The position numbers were made by a program, and so were the translations under genes. The notes below the pieces were generated by a model. It had not been told where the DNA came from, searched no databases, and saw only the letters and a list, made by a program, of their open reading frames with translations. Below, piece after piece: positions 9,588 through 17,989 of a DNA stretch of 64,000 nt; the stretch's first letter is position 1; each line of letters begins with the position of its first letter. The DNA comes from Alphaproteobacteria bacterium. GTDB taxonomy: Bacteria > Pseudomonadota > Alphaproteobacteria > Caulobacterales > Caulobacteraceae. Location of the stretch: assembly GCA_025359785.1 (NCBI GenBank), contig JANYET010000068.1, positions 62,001 to 126,000 on the forward strand, given 5' to 3'.

Positions 9588-11138
9588 ATGCATCCTTCGC
9601 ACCACGCCAAGACCCATCCGGACAAGCCGGCCTACATCATGGCCTACTCCGGCGAGACGGTGACCTACGGCGAACTGGAGGCCCGCTCGAACCAGGGCGC
9701 GCATCTGTTCCGCAAGCTCGGCCTCACCACCGGGGATTCCGTCGCCTTCTTCATCGACAACCACCCGCGCTACTACGAGCTCATCTGGGCCGCCCAGCGT
9801 TCGGGCCTTCGCTACACCTGCCTGTCGTCCAAGCTCACCACCGGAGAGGTCGAGTACATCGTGGGCGACTGCGAGGCGAAGGTGTTCGTCGCGTCCGTGG
9901 GCACCGCCGAGACCGCCCTGGCGGTCGCACCCCTGATCCCGGGCGTCGCGCTCTATATGGTCGGCGGAACGGCGGGCCCCTTCGAGAGCTTCGAAGACGC
10001 CCGCGCCGCGATGCCGACCACCCCGATCACCGACGAATCCGCCGGCCGGCCGATGCTCTATTCGTCCGGCACCACGGGTCGGCCCAAGGGCGTGAAACGG
10101 ATCGCGCCTGCCGGCCCCGTCGACAACTCTATCGAAGCCGCCAACCCGCTCGCGATCCTGGGTCAGTCGCTCTACGGGTGGTCGGGCGAGTCCATCTATC
10201 TGTCGCCGGCGCCGCTCTATCATGCCGCGCCCCTGGGCTGGTCGACGGCGGTCCAAGCCATGGGCGGCACGGTGATCCTGATGGAGCGGTTCGACGCCGA
10301 GGACGCCCTGCGCTTCATCGAGCAGTACAAGGTCACCACCGCCCAGTGGGTGCCGACCCACTTCGTGCGCATGCTGAAGCTGCCGCCGGAGGCCCGCACC
10401 CGCTACGACGTCTCCTCGCTGAAGTCGGTGTTCCACGCCGCCGCGCCCTGCCCCGTGCCGGTCAAGGAGCAGATGATCGCCTGGTGGGGCCCGATCGTTC
10501 ATGAGTACTACGCCGGCACCGAGGGCAACGGCTTCTGCATCATCAATTCCGAGGAATGGCTGGCCCACAAGGGCTCGGTCGGCCGCGGCCTGACAGCCCA
10601 GGTGAAGATCTGCGACGAGGACGGCGCGGTCCTGCCGCCGCGCAGCGAAGGCCTGGTCTTCTTCGAGGGTGGCGGCCAGTTCGAGTACCACGGCGACCCG
10701 GCCAAGACCGCCGAGAGCCGCAATGCGCAGGGCTGGACGACGCTGGGCGACGTGGGCTGGCTGGACGAGGAGGGCTACCTCTACCTCACCGACCGCAAGA
10801 GCTTCATGATCATCTCCGGCGGCGTGAACATCTATCCGCAGGAGCTCGAGAACGTGCTGATCGGCCACCCCAAGGTCGCCGACGCCGCCGTGGTCGGCGC
10901 CCCCGACGAGGAGATGGGCGAAAAGGTCGTCGCGGTCATCCAGCCGATGGACTGGGCCGACGCCGGCGACGAATTGCGGGCCGAACTGATGGCCTATGCG
11001 CGCCAGCACCTCAGCCATGTGAAGTCGCCCCGCGTTATCGACTTCATGGCCGAACTGCCCCGCCACGCCACCGGCAAGCTCTACAAGCGCCTGATCCGCG
11101 ACGCCTACTGGGCCAAGGACGGCGCACGGATCGGGTGA
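9588..11138 (+). CDS. Acyl-CoA synthetase (AMP-forming)
   Basis: This 516 aa ANL-superfamily enzyme activates a carboxylic acid to its CoA thioester through an acyl-adenylate. The phosphate-binding loop YSSGTTGRPKGVK is at about residues 158-170, YYAGTEGNG is the adenine motif, LGDVGWLDEEGYLYLTDR the A8 hinge region, and RHATGKLYKRLIR holds the C-terminal catalytic Lys. Substrate type cannot be read from the sequence. The start has a good GGGAG site. It is followed by a MaoC dehydratase 81 nt downstream and is divergent from a crotonase, which suggests catabolism of an unusual fatty or aromatic acid. Confidence 0.93.
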   Translation: MHPSHHAKTHPDKPAYIMAYSGETVTYGELEARSNQGAHLFRKLGLTTGDSVAFFIDNHPRYYELIWAAQRSGLRYTCLSSKLTTGEVEYIVGDCEAKVFVASVGTAETALAVAPLIPGVALYMVGGTAGPFESFEDARAAMPTTPITDESAGRPMLYSSGTTGRPKGVKRIAPAGPVDNSIEAANPLAILGQSLYGWSGESIYLSPAPLYHAAPLGWSTAVQAMGGTVILMERFDAEDALRFIEQYKVTTAQWVPTHFVRMLKLPPEARTRYDVSSLKSVFHAAAPCPVPVKEQMIAWWGPIVHEYYAGTEGNGFCIINSEEWLAHKGSVGRGLTAQVKICDEDGAVLPPRSEGLVFFEGGGQFEYHGDPAKTAESRNAQGWTTLGDVGWLDEEGYLYLTDRKSFMIISGGVNIYPQELENVLIGHPKVADAAVVGAPDEEMGEKVVAVIQPMDWADAGDELRAELMAYARQHLSHVKSPRVIDFMAELPRHATGKLYKRLIRDAYWAKDGARIG

Positions 11139-11145
11139 GGTTGTC

Positions 11146-11171
11146 ACCTCCCGCCGCTTCGCGGGGGAGGT
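11146..11171. repeat. ACCTCCC...GGGGGAGGT palindromic repeat
   Basis: An imperfect hairpin (ACCTCCCGC with GCGGGGGAGGT) lies just after the acyl-CoA synthetase stop. It shares its core with the palindromes at 11679-11702 and 63012-63030, so it belongs to a dispersed family. Confidence 0.7.
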
Positions 11172-11219
11172 AAGGACTGCTAGACCTCCAACAACAGTTT
11201 CAAATCTAGGGAGCGACGA

Positions 11220-11669
11220 ATGAACCCGGTTGAGATCAAGGACCTGCCTGGCCTGATTGGGACGGAAGTGGGCGTTTCGGACTGGGTGCTGATCGACCAG
11301 GCCCGGGTCAACATGTTCGCCGAAGCCACCGGCGACCATCAGTGGATCCACATCGACGTCGAACGCGCCACCCGCGAGATCGGCGGCCCCATCGCCCACG
11401 GCTACCTGACCCTGTCGCTGATCCCGTTCCTGGGCGCCGGCATGCTGCCGGTGAAGGGCGTGACGCGCGGCATCAACTACGGCTCCGACAAGGTCCGCTT
11501 CATCAACATGGTCCGGGTCGGCAAGCGCGTGCGCATGCGCCAGAAGCTGATCGGCGCCGAGCCCAAGGCCGGCGGCATGCAGCTGAAGAACGAGTGCACC
11601 ATCGAGATCGAAGGCGAGGACAAGCCCGCCTGCATCGCCGAGACGATCTCCATCGTCTACGGCGGCTAG
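11220..11669 (+). CDS. MaoC family dehydratase
   Basis: This 149 aa hotdog-fold protein is likely an (R)-specific enoyl-CoA hydratase. The hydratase 2 signature appears as FAEATGDHQWIHID, with Asp and His as the expected catalytic pair, followed by GPIAHGYLTLSLIPFL, which forms the central hotdog helix. The C-terminus INYGSDKVRFINMVRVGKRVRMRQKLIG is the usual beta sheet. It follows the acyl-CoA synthetase and probably acts on its product. The stop shares the palindrome CTAG with the convergent S9 peptidase. Confidence 0.92.
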   Translation: MNPVEIKDLPGLIGTEVGVSDWVLIDQARVNMFAEATGDHQWIHIDVERATREIGGPIAHGYLTLSLIPFLGAGMLPVKGVTRGINYGSDKVRFINMVRVGKRVRMRQKLIGAEPKAGGMQLKNECTIEIEGEDKPACIAETISIVYGG

Positions 11670-13795
11670 ACCCCAGCAACCTCCCCCGATCTCGGGGGAG
11701 GTATCGGCGCCTTCGGAGCCTTCTCCGCGGCGCTGGCCGGGGACGGCGAGGGTTGTTCGGTCGGCGGCTTGCCCGCGAAGGCGTCGGCGATGAAACCGAT
11801 CATCCGGCGGCGCAGGTCCGCCCCGTGCCAGGGCTCGCGGGTCGGCTGGGCGGAAAACGCCGCGCCCAGGGTGCGGTGGGTTTCGCGCGGATAGGTCACC
11901 AGCACCACCGGCGCGCCCACCTGCAGCATGGCGCGGCGCATCTCCTGCGATTGCCCCAATGGATCGGTGGGATCGTCCTCGCCTTGCAGCAGCAGGAGCG
12001 GCGTCCTGGCGTGGCCGACACGCGCCAGCGGGCTCTGGCGCCAGGCGTCGGCGAACCGCTCCCAGGGCTTTCCGAAGTACCAGCGGTCGTAGAACGAGCT
12101 GTCCTCGGTCCCATATTCGCTGAACTGGTCGATCACCGGGGCGCCCGAGACCAGGGCCTTGAACCGGTCGGTGCGGCCCTCGACAAAGCCCGCCATCTCG
12201 CCGCCGTAGCTGTAGCCGATCAACGCCATCTTCGCCGGATCGATGGCGTACTTGGCGATCACGGTGTCCACGCCGGCCATGATGTCGGTGTAGTCCGCCC
12301 CGCCCAGGTCGTTCTTGTTGGCGGCCTCGAATGCCGCGCCATAGCCCTGGCTACCGCGTGGATTGGTCGCCAGCACCGCCCAGCCCTGGGCCACCAGCAG
12401 GTTCGCCAGGTTGGAGTAGCGGTCCTGGAACACCCCGCTCGGCCCGCCATGCACCACGACCACGAGCGGCGCCTTGGCGCCCGCCGGCAGCGTCGGCTGA
12501 TAGAGCAGGCCCTCGATCTTCAGGCCCGCGTTGGTCCAGCTCAGCCTCGTGCTCGGCGTCAGCGGCCAGCCGGCGGGCAGCATCGCCGGGGCGGAGAGCT
12601 TCACGCCCGCCTCGCCAAGCTTGGCCGCCAGGTACACCGCGGGCGGTTGGCCCGGTCCGCTGGCGCCCATGGCCCAGGCCGTCTGGGCCGGATTGGTCGC
12701 CAGCCCGCCCACCACCGGCTGCGGCCCGGCGACCCAGGTGATCGCCCCGCTCGCCAGATCGATCCGCGCCAGCTTCTGATCGACGCCGGTCATGATCAGC
12801 ATGACCAGAGCCCCGCCACCCTTCTCCACCACATAGCTGTCGGTCAGCGAGCCCTTTAGCCCCCGGGTCAGTCCGCGTGTGGTCTGGGTGGTCAGGTTGC
12901 GGGCGAACAGCTCGGCGCATCCGGGCGGCGCATCCTCCTCGCACTGGGCCAGATAGGCGATCCCATCGGCCGTCCAGGCGGCCCGGCGCACCGACCGGGG
13001 CGCGCCCGCGACCTCGCTCACGGCCCCGCTCGCCGCCTTCACGCGCCAGAGCCTCTGGGCCGGGCCCAGGTCGTCGTCGTCCGGCGCCGTGACCACCAGC
13101 AGTTCGTCCGAGGCGGCGTTCCAGCGGGCCTCTTCGGCGTTGTCCGGCAGGTCGATCTCGCGGGCCGCGCCGCTGGCGGCATCCACCAGATAGAGCCGCG
13201 CCTTCTTGAGATCATCGCGGCCGACCCGGACGGCGTCATCCTTGCTCTTCACCTCGCCGGCCCGCGCCGCGGTCTCGCCGTCGGTGGCGATCACCGCGAT
13301 CCATCTGTCGTCGGGCGCGATCTCGTAGGCGGTCACCGGCGCCTCGATACCGTCGGCGTCCTTCAGATCCCAGCCCGCCACCGCCGGGCCCTTCGCCGGC
13401 CGGGTCAGCACCAGGCTCGCCGCCTCGCCGCCGGCCATGGGCAGGCGATAGAGCCGGGCGGCCTTGCCGCGCTTGGCCAGGAACAGGAGGCTCGCCCCGT
13501 CCTTCGACCAGGCGACGTCGCGTTCGCCCGGCTGGTCGTCCTGCGTCGAGGCGGTCATCTGTCGGGCCGCCTTGCCGTCGCGGCCGAGCAGCCAGACGTG
13601 GGACTGCGCACCCTCGGCGGTGGAGGCCACCACCACGGCGGCGACCTGGGTTCCGTCCGGCGATATCGCGACATCGCGCAGGTCACGGACCTGGCGCACG
13701 CTGTCGTTCAGCGGCGGCTCGGCCGCCCGCACGCCCTGACCGGCGAGCAAGGCCGCGCCCAGCGCCACCGCGCCCCATTGCACGTTTCGGATCAT
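11666..13795 (-). CDS. S9 family prolyl-oligopeptidase-like serine peptidase, secreted
   Basis: This 709 aa exported peptidase has a signal peptide (VALGAALLAGQGVRA), then a beta-propeller with WD40-like repeats (SPDGTQVAAV, WSKDGASLLFL). The C-terminal alpha/beta-hydrolase domain shows HGGPSGVFQDRYSN and the nucleophile elbow GYSYGGEM (Ser529). The Asp is within GEDDPTDPLGQS (~608) and the His in PRETHRT (~639). It resembles dipeptidyl aminopeptidase/acylaminoacyl peptidases that degrade peptides in the periplasm. Oddly, the last residues (IPPPRSGEVAGV) are encoded by the palindromic repeat at 11679-11702, so the C-terminus appears to have been extended by the repeat. The stop overlaps that of the MaoC gene by 4 nt. 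Confidence 0.9.
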   Translation of the reverse strand: MIRNVQWGAVALGAALLAGQGVRAAEPPLNDSVRQVRDLRDVAISPDGTQVAAVVVASTAEGAQSHVWLLGRDGKAARQMTASTQDDQPGERDVAWSKDGASLLFLAKRGKAARLYRLPMAGGEAASLVLTRPAKGPAVAGWDLKDADGIEAPVTAYEIAPDDRWIAVIATDGETAARAGEVKSKDDAVRVGRDDLKKARLYLVDAASGAAREIDLPDNAEEARWNAASDELLVVTAPDDDDLGPAQRLWRVKAASGAVSEVAGAPRSVRRAAWTADGIAYLAQCEEDAPPGCAELFARNLTTQTTRGLTRGLKGSLTDSYVVEKGGGALVMLIMTGVDQKLARIDLASGAITWVAGPQPVVGGLATNPAQTAWAMGASGPGQPPAVYLAAKLGEAGVKLSAPAMLPAGWPLTPSTRLSWTNAGLKIEGLLYQPTLPAGAKAPLVVVVHGGPSGVFQDRYSNLANLLVAQGWAVLATNPRGSQGYGAAFEAANKNDLGGADYTDIMAGVDTVIAKYAIDPAKMALIGYSYGGEMAGFVEGRTDRFKALVSGAPVIDQFSEYGTEDSSFYDRWYFGKPWERFADAWRQSPLARVGHARTPLLLLQGEDDPTDPLGQSQEMRRAMLQVGAPVVLVTYPRETHRTLGAAFSAQPTREPWHGADLRRRMIGFIADAFAGKPPTEQPSPSPASAAEKAPKAPIPPPRSGEVAGV
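11679..11702. repeat. Perfect ACCTCCCCCGA palindrome inside a gene end
   Basis: An 11-bp perfect inverted repeat with a 2-nt spacer falls inside the 3' end of the S9 peptidase gene and encodes its last residues. It may also terminate transcription between the convergent genes. Confidence 0.85.
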
Positions 13796-13873
13796 TGATC
13801 GCCCCCGCGAGACACGCCTCGATAGATCGCTCGCACCGCGCGGGTCGTCAATCCGCGGCGGCGGCCAGTCCGG

Positions 13874-14707
13874 CTATTCAGGCCGAGCGGCTTCCTCGGC
13901 CGAGGCCGCCTTCGCACCGCTGATCGCCGCCTCGGCGACCTCGGTCACCGGTGCGCCCGGATCCTTGATCAGGGCGATGGTCTCGCGGATGTACTTGGCG
14001 TTGGTGACGATGCCGATGTCGAGCCGCTCGCTGTTGAGCTCGACCTGCTGGGTCAGGAGGCCCGCGATGAACTCCACGTTCTGGCCGCCCTGCCCCTTGT
14101 CGTCGACCGCGTGGCGCGACGGCCCGCTCATGAACACCGGGCCGCCGGAGTTGCCGGGGAACACCGAGAAATCGAGCAGGAAGGTCGGGAAGATCCTGGC
14201 CGGCGCCACCGGATAGGATGCCACCCGCCCGGCGCGCAGGATCGGGAAGCCCGCCGCGTTGGCCGCCAGTCCGCGCGGGAAGCCCAGCGTCATCATCTGG
14301 TCGCCGGCTGCTACGTTGTATTTCGTGAAGGTGTCGTCGGCCGCCAGATAGTCCTCCGGAATCGCCGCCTTGGCGAAGGCCGCGGGCGCGGTGATGGCGA
14401 TGGCCGCCACATCGCGCGACGGATGGTGGGTCCACAGCGCATGGCCCTGGGCGTCGCGGATGCGCAGCGGCTGCGGGGAATAGCTCCAGCTGCCGTCGGG
14501 GTTGGCGATGCGATAGCCGATGCGCGCGGCGTCCTTCGGCATCTTCTCGAAGACGTGGTTCGCGGTGACCAGAATGGTGTGGGCCTTGCCGTCCGGCGAG
14601 GTCTCGGAAATCAGGAAGCCGGTGCCGACGGTGCGGGTGCCGTCGCCGAGCGGCTGTTCCAGCTGAACGGTCGCCTGCATCAGCTGCACGGACAGGTCCA
14701 AGACCAT
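13874..14707 (-). CDS. Trypsin-like serine protease (S1 family)
   Basis: This protein of 277 aa has a chymotrypsin-like fold. The triad is His51 in LVTANHVFEK, Asp99 in HHPSRDVAAIA and Ser187 in FPGNSGGPVF. No signal peptide or PDZ domain is visible; the sequence starts directly with the beta barrel (MVLDLSVQLMQATVQ), so a cytoplasmic location or non-classical export is implied. The short Ala/Glu-rich tail has no recognisable domain. GGGG lies 6 nt before the ATG. Related proteins with GTGFLIS and NSGGPV include HtrA-like catalytic domains without PDZ. Its target is unknown. Confidence 0.82.
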   Translation of the reverse strand: MVLDLSVQLMQATVQLEQPLGDGTRTVGTGFLISETSPDGKAHTILVTANHVFEKMPKDAARIGYRIANPDGSWSYSPQPLRIRDAQGHALWTHHPSRDVAAIAITAPAAFAKAAIPEDYLAADDTFTKYNVAAGDQMMTLGFPRGLAANAAGFPILRAGRVASYPVAPARIFPTFLLDFSVFPGNSGGPVFMSGPSRHAVDDKGQGGQNVEFIAGLLTQQVELNSERLDIGIVTNAKYIRETIALIKDPGAPVTEVAEAAISGAKAASAEEAARPE

Positions 14708-14879
14708 GTGTCGTCGCCCCGATAGCTCTCGATGCGCGTCGCGTCTGTGCGCGCTCTCGTCAGAAACGATACTGAATCACGGGAAGGTTGCCGCCAAGAT
14801 AAGATGGCCTCGGATCGCCGCGCCCAAGTGACGCGCGGCGTGGCTGTGCGGTGAAGGTCACCGGGTGACTTGTGACAGG

Positions 14880-14924
14880 CGCCTTGAGACGGGACACCTT
14901 GAGACGGGCCGCCTTGAGATAGGG
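14880..14924. repeat. Three 15-bp tandem repeats
   Basis: Three head-to-tail copies of a CRCCTTGAGACGGGN unit (14880-14894, 14895-14909, 14910-14924) lie 25 nt before the ATG of oligopeptidase B, within its leader. The third copy is divergent. Confidence 0.85.
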
Positions 14925-14948
14925 CGCCGGGCGGGGCATCTAGCGCAC

Positions 14949-17093
14949 ATGACCAAGCCCATCCCGCCCGTCGCCGCCAAACAGCCCAAGCGCATCGAAC
15001 AACTGGGCCGCGTCCGCGTCGATGACTACGCCTGGATGAAGGATGACAACTGGCAGCAGGTGCTGCGCGACCCCAAGGCCCTGCGCGCCGACGTCCGCGA
15101 GCATCTCAATGCGGAGAACGCCTACACCAAGGCCATGCTGGCGAGCACCGAAGCCCTGCAGGCCGAGATGTTCGCCGAGATGAAGGGCCGGGTGAAGGAG
15201 GACGACAGCTCGGTCCCCTCGCCCGACGGACCCTGGGACTACTATGTGCGCTACGACCTGGGCGCCCAGCACCCGATCCACGCACGACGGCCCCGAAACA
15301 CCGGCCAGGGGGTTGCGGTCGACGGCGAGCAGATCCTGCTCGACGAGGAGGCGCTTTCCAAGGACAAGCCGTTCTTCCAGGTGGGCGCGGCGAGCCACAG
15401 CCCCGACCACACCCTCTACGCCTGGGCCGCCGACGAGCAGGGCTCGGAGTACTACACGATCCGGGTGAAGGATCTGGCGAGCGGCGAGCAGCTTGGGACG
15501 CCGATCGAGAGCGCCTACGGCGACCTCACCTTCTCGCCGGACAGCCAGTGGCTGTTCTGGATCTGGCGCGACGAGAACGCCCGGCCGGCCAAGGTCTTCC
15601 GACGGCCTTCGCGCCCCGGCGAAGACTGGGCCGGCGACGATACGCTCGTCTACGAGGAAGCCGACGACGGCATGTTCCTGGGCATCGGCACGACCTCCGA
15701 CGACAGCCATGTGGTGATCCACGTCGGCAACCAGGAGACCACCGAGATCTGGCTGATCCCGGCCGCCGACCCGACCGCTGAGCCGGTGGTCGCCGAGCCG
15801 CGCCGCGAGGCCGTGACCTACAGCCTCGACCACTGGACCGACCGCTGGGTGATCCGCACCAACGCCGACGGCGCGGTGGACTTCAAGCTTTCGACCAGCA
15901 CCGCCGACATCCCCGCCAAGGCGACCTGGACCGACTGGATCGCCCACCGGCCTGGCCACTACATCACCGGCTTCGCCGCCTTCGCCGGTCACCTGGTCCG
16001 CGCCGAGCGGGTCAATGCGCTGGACCGCCTCGTCGTCACCGACCGGGCCAGTCTTGAGGCCAGTCTTGAGCATAAGGGGACCGAGCACGAGGTGTCCTTC
16101 GACGAGGACGCCTATGCGCTCAATCTCGAGGGCGGCTACGAGTACGACACGGCCACGACCCGCTTCGTCTACCAGTCGCCGACCACGCCGCGTCAGACCT
16201 ACGACTACAACATGGCGACCCGCGAGCGGACCCTGCGCAAGACCCAGGAAATCCCCTCCGGCCACGACCCGGCCCGCTATGTGGCGCGCCGGCTGTTCGC
16301 CACCGCCGCCGACGGCGCCGAAGTGCCGATCACCGTGCTGATGCTGAAAGACACCCCGCTCGACGGGTCCGCGCCGCTGCTGCTCTACGGCTACGGCGCC
16401 TACGGCATGGCCATGGACCCCAGCTTCTCGATCCGGAACCTGAGCCTCGTGGACCGCGGCTGGATCTGGGCCACCGCCCATGTGCGCGGCGGCTCCGACA
16501 AGGGCTGGGGCTGGTTCCTGGATGGCCGCAAGGAGAAGAAGCCCAATACCTTCACCGACTTCATCGCCTGCGCCGAACATTTGGCCGCCAACGGCTACGG
16601 CCAAAAGGGTCGGATCGCGGCATACGGCGGCTCGGCTGGCGGCATGCTGATGGGCGCCATCGCCAACCTCCGCCCCGACCTCTGGGGCGCGATCATCGCC
16701 GCCGTGCCCTTCGTCGACGTGCTGAACACCATGAGCGACACGACCCTGCCGCTCACCCCGCCAGAGTGGCCCGAATGGGGCAACCCGCTGGAGGACACCG
16801 CGGCCTATGACGTGATCGCCGCCTACAGCCCCTACGACCGCGTCTCCGCCCAGGCCTATCCGCCGGTCCTGGCCACCGGTGGCCTCTCCGACCCCCGCGT
16901 CACCTATTGGGAGCCGGAGAAGTGGATCGCCCGCCTGCGCGAACTCTCGACAGGCGACACGCCAAAATTGCTCAAGATCAACATGGAGGCCGGCCATGGC
17001 GGCGCCTCGGGCCGCTTCGACTTCCTGAAGGAAATCGCGCTGGACTATGCCTTCGCCGTCTGGGCGTTGGAAAAGGGCTGGGAGACCGCATGA
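14949..17093 (+). CDS. ptrB: Oligopeptidase B (S9A prolyl oligopeptidase family)
   Basis: This 714 aa cytoplasmic serine peptidase is expected to cut short peptides, usually after basic residues. An N-terminal seven-blade propeller caps the C-terminal hydrolase domain. The triad is Ser562 in YGGSAGGMLMG, Asp648 in GLSDPRV and His683 in EAGHGGASGR. The domain includes LLLYGYGAYGMAMDPSFS and ATAHVRGGSDKGW, characteristic of oligopeptidase B. The frame runs back to 14865 through a tandem repeat, so the ATG at 14949 is preferred. A 12-bp exact duplication encodes ASLEASLE near residue 372. The stop overlaps the ATG of the downstream acetyltransferase. Confidence 0.9.
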   Translation: MTKPIPPVAAKQPKRIEQLGRVRVDDYAWMKDDNWQQVLRDPKALRADVREHLNAENAYTKAMLASTEALQAEMFAEMKGRVKEDDSSVPSPDGPWDYYVRYDLGAQHPIHARRPRNTGQGVAVDGEQILLDEEALSKDKPFFQVGAASHSPDHTLYAWAADEQGSEYYTIRVKDLASGEQLGTPIESAYGDLTFSPDSQWLFWIWRDENARPAKVFRRPSRPGEDWAGDDTLVYEEADDGMFLGIGTTSDDSHVVIHVGNQETTEIWLIPAADPTAEPVVAEPRREAVTYSLDHWTDRWVIRTNADGAVDFKLSTSTADIPAKATWTDWIAHRPGHYITGFAAFAGHLVRAERVNALDRLVVTDRASLEASLEHKGTEHEVSFDEDAYALNLEGGYEYDTATTRFVYQSPTTPRQTYDYNMATRERTLRKTQEIPSGHDPARYVARRLFATAADGAEVPITVLMLKDTPLDGSAPLLLYGYGAYGMAMDPSFSIRNLSLVDRGWIWATAHVRGGSDKGWGWFLDGRKEKKPNTFTDFIACAEHLAANGYGQKGRIAAYGGSAGGMLMGAIANLRPDLWGAIIAAVPFVDVLNTMSDTTLPLTPPEWPEWGNPLEDTAAYDVIAAYSPYDRVSAQAYPPVLATGGLSDPRVTYWEPEKWIARLRELSTGDTPKLLKINMEAGHGGASGRFDFLKEIALDYAFAVWALEKGWETA

Positions 17094-17635
17094 TCGTCCG
17101 CACCGCAACGGAAGCCGACGCCGAGGCCCTGGCCGCCATCTATGGCGACGCCGTGCTGCACGGCTTCGGCACCTTCGAGGAGGACCCGCCGAGCGCCGCT
17201 GACATGGACGCCCGCCGCCGCGTCGTGCAGGAACGCGGCCTGCCCTACCTGGTCGCGGAGATCGACGGTCGCGTCCTGGGTTTCGCCTACGCCGGACCCT
17301 TCCGGCCCCGCGCCGCCTACCGCTACACCCTGGAAGACAGCGTCTATGTCTCGCCGGAGGCCAAGGGCAAAGGCGTCGGCCGCGCGGTGCTGTCGGCCGT
17401 CATTGTGGCCTGCGAAACGCTCGGCATCCGCCAGCTGATGGCGGTGATCGGCGACACCGAGAACGCCGGCTCGATCGGCCTCCACCGCGCGCTCGGCTTC
17501 GAACAGACCGGCGTCGGCCGCAGCGTCGGTTTCAAGCACGGCCGCTGGGTCGACATCGTCCATATGCAAAAGGCGCTGAACGGCGGGGACACCCGCGCGC
17601 CCGACGGCCCCGGCGTCACGCTCACTGGCCACTGA
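17090..17635 (+). CDS. GNAT N-acetyltransferase (phosphinothricin/MnaT-like)
   Basis: This 181 aa acetyl-CoA dependent N-acetyltransferase resembles the phosphinothricin acetyltransferase/YncA group. The signs are IYGDAVLHGFGTFEEDPP near the N-terminus, RYTLEDSVYVSPEAKGKGVGRAVL as the acetyl-CoA site, and GDTENAGSIGLHRALGFEQTGVGRSVGFKHGRWVDIVHMQ. This group acetylates amino-acid-like herbicides or methionine analogues; the natural substrate is uncertain. ATGA overlap with the oligopeptidase gene (17090-17093) implies translational coupling, which fits a peptide or amino acid detoxification role. Confidence 0.9.
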   Translation: MIVRTATEADAEALAAIYGDAVLHGFGTFEEDPPSAADMDARRRVVQERGLPYLVAEIDGRVLGFAYAGPFRPRAAYRYTLEDSVYVSPEAKGKGVGRAVLSAVIVACETLGIRQLMAVIGDTENAGSIGLHRALGFEQTGVGRSVGFKHGRWVDIVHMQKALNGGDTRAPDGPGVTLTGH

Positions 17636-17716
17636 AGAGTCCGTTTCGGTCGGAGCTTCGTCATAGGCGCGACGCACGGTTCGGTTCAGCATGGCCCCAC
17701 ATCCAAGGAGCCGCCC

Positions 17717-17989
17717 ATGACCATCGCCTCCCGCCGCTTTGTCCTGCGCGGCGCCGTGTTCGGCGCCGCTTGCGCCTGCGTCGCCGGCCTCGCCGCCGCC
17801 CAGACGGCCTCGCCGCCAACCTCGCCGACAGGCAAGTGGGTGTGCCCGCCCTGCGGCTGCGAGTCTGACGGCAAGGACTTCGACGCGCCGGGCGCCTGTC
17901 CCTCCTGCGGCATGCCCCTGGTCCCGAAAGCCGCCGGCCCCAAGACCAAGGACTCCCCCGCGCCGCCCAAGGCGGGCGGCGGCGCCTAG
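17717..17989 (+). CDS. Small Tat-exported cysteine-rich metal-binding protein
   Basis: This 90 aa protein begins with a twin-arginine-like signal (ASRRFVLRGAVFGAACACVAGLAAA). The mature part has CPPCGCESDGKDF and CPSCGMPLV, i.e. two CxxC-type knuckles as in the heavy-metal-binding (CPxHP...CPxCGMxL) domain. The tail is Pro/Lys-rich. Tat export would fit folding with metal in the cytoplasm. It could be a periplasmic metal buffer or accessory for a copper or zinc protein. SD GGAG lies before the ATG (AAGGAGCCGCCC). Its stop shares CTAG with the amidohydrolase gene. No metal exporter is nearby. Confidence 0.75.
   Translation: MTIASRRFVLRGAVFGAACACVAGLAAAQTASPPTSPTGKWVCPPCGCESDGKDFDAPGACPSCGMPLVPKAAGPKTKDSPAPPKAGGGA

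Noticed and set aside
9519..11399. Long minus-strand open frame (over 600 codons) across the acyl-CoA synthetase
   Set aside because: GC-rich antisense shadow; lacks protein motifs, while the plus strand encodes a complete enzyme.
14940..17108. Minus-strand open frame over oligopeptidase B
   Set aside because: Antisense shadow rich in Gly/Val/Asp/Arg; the plus strand has an intact catalytic triad.
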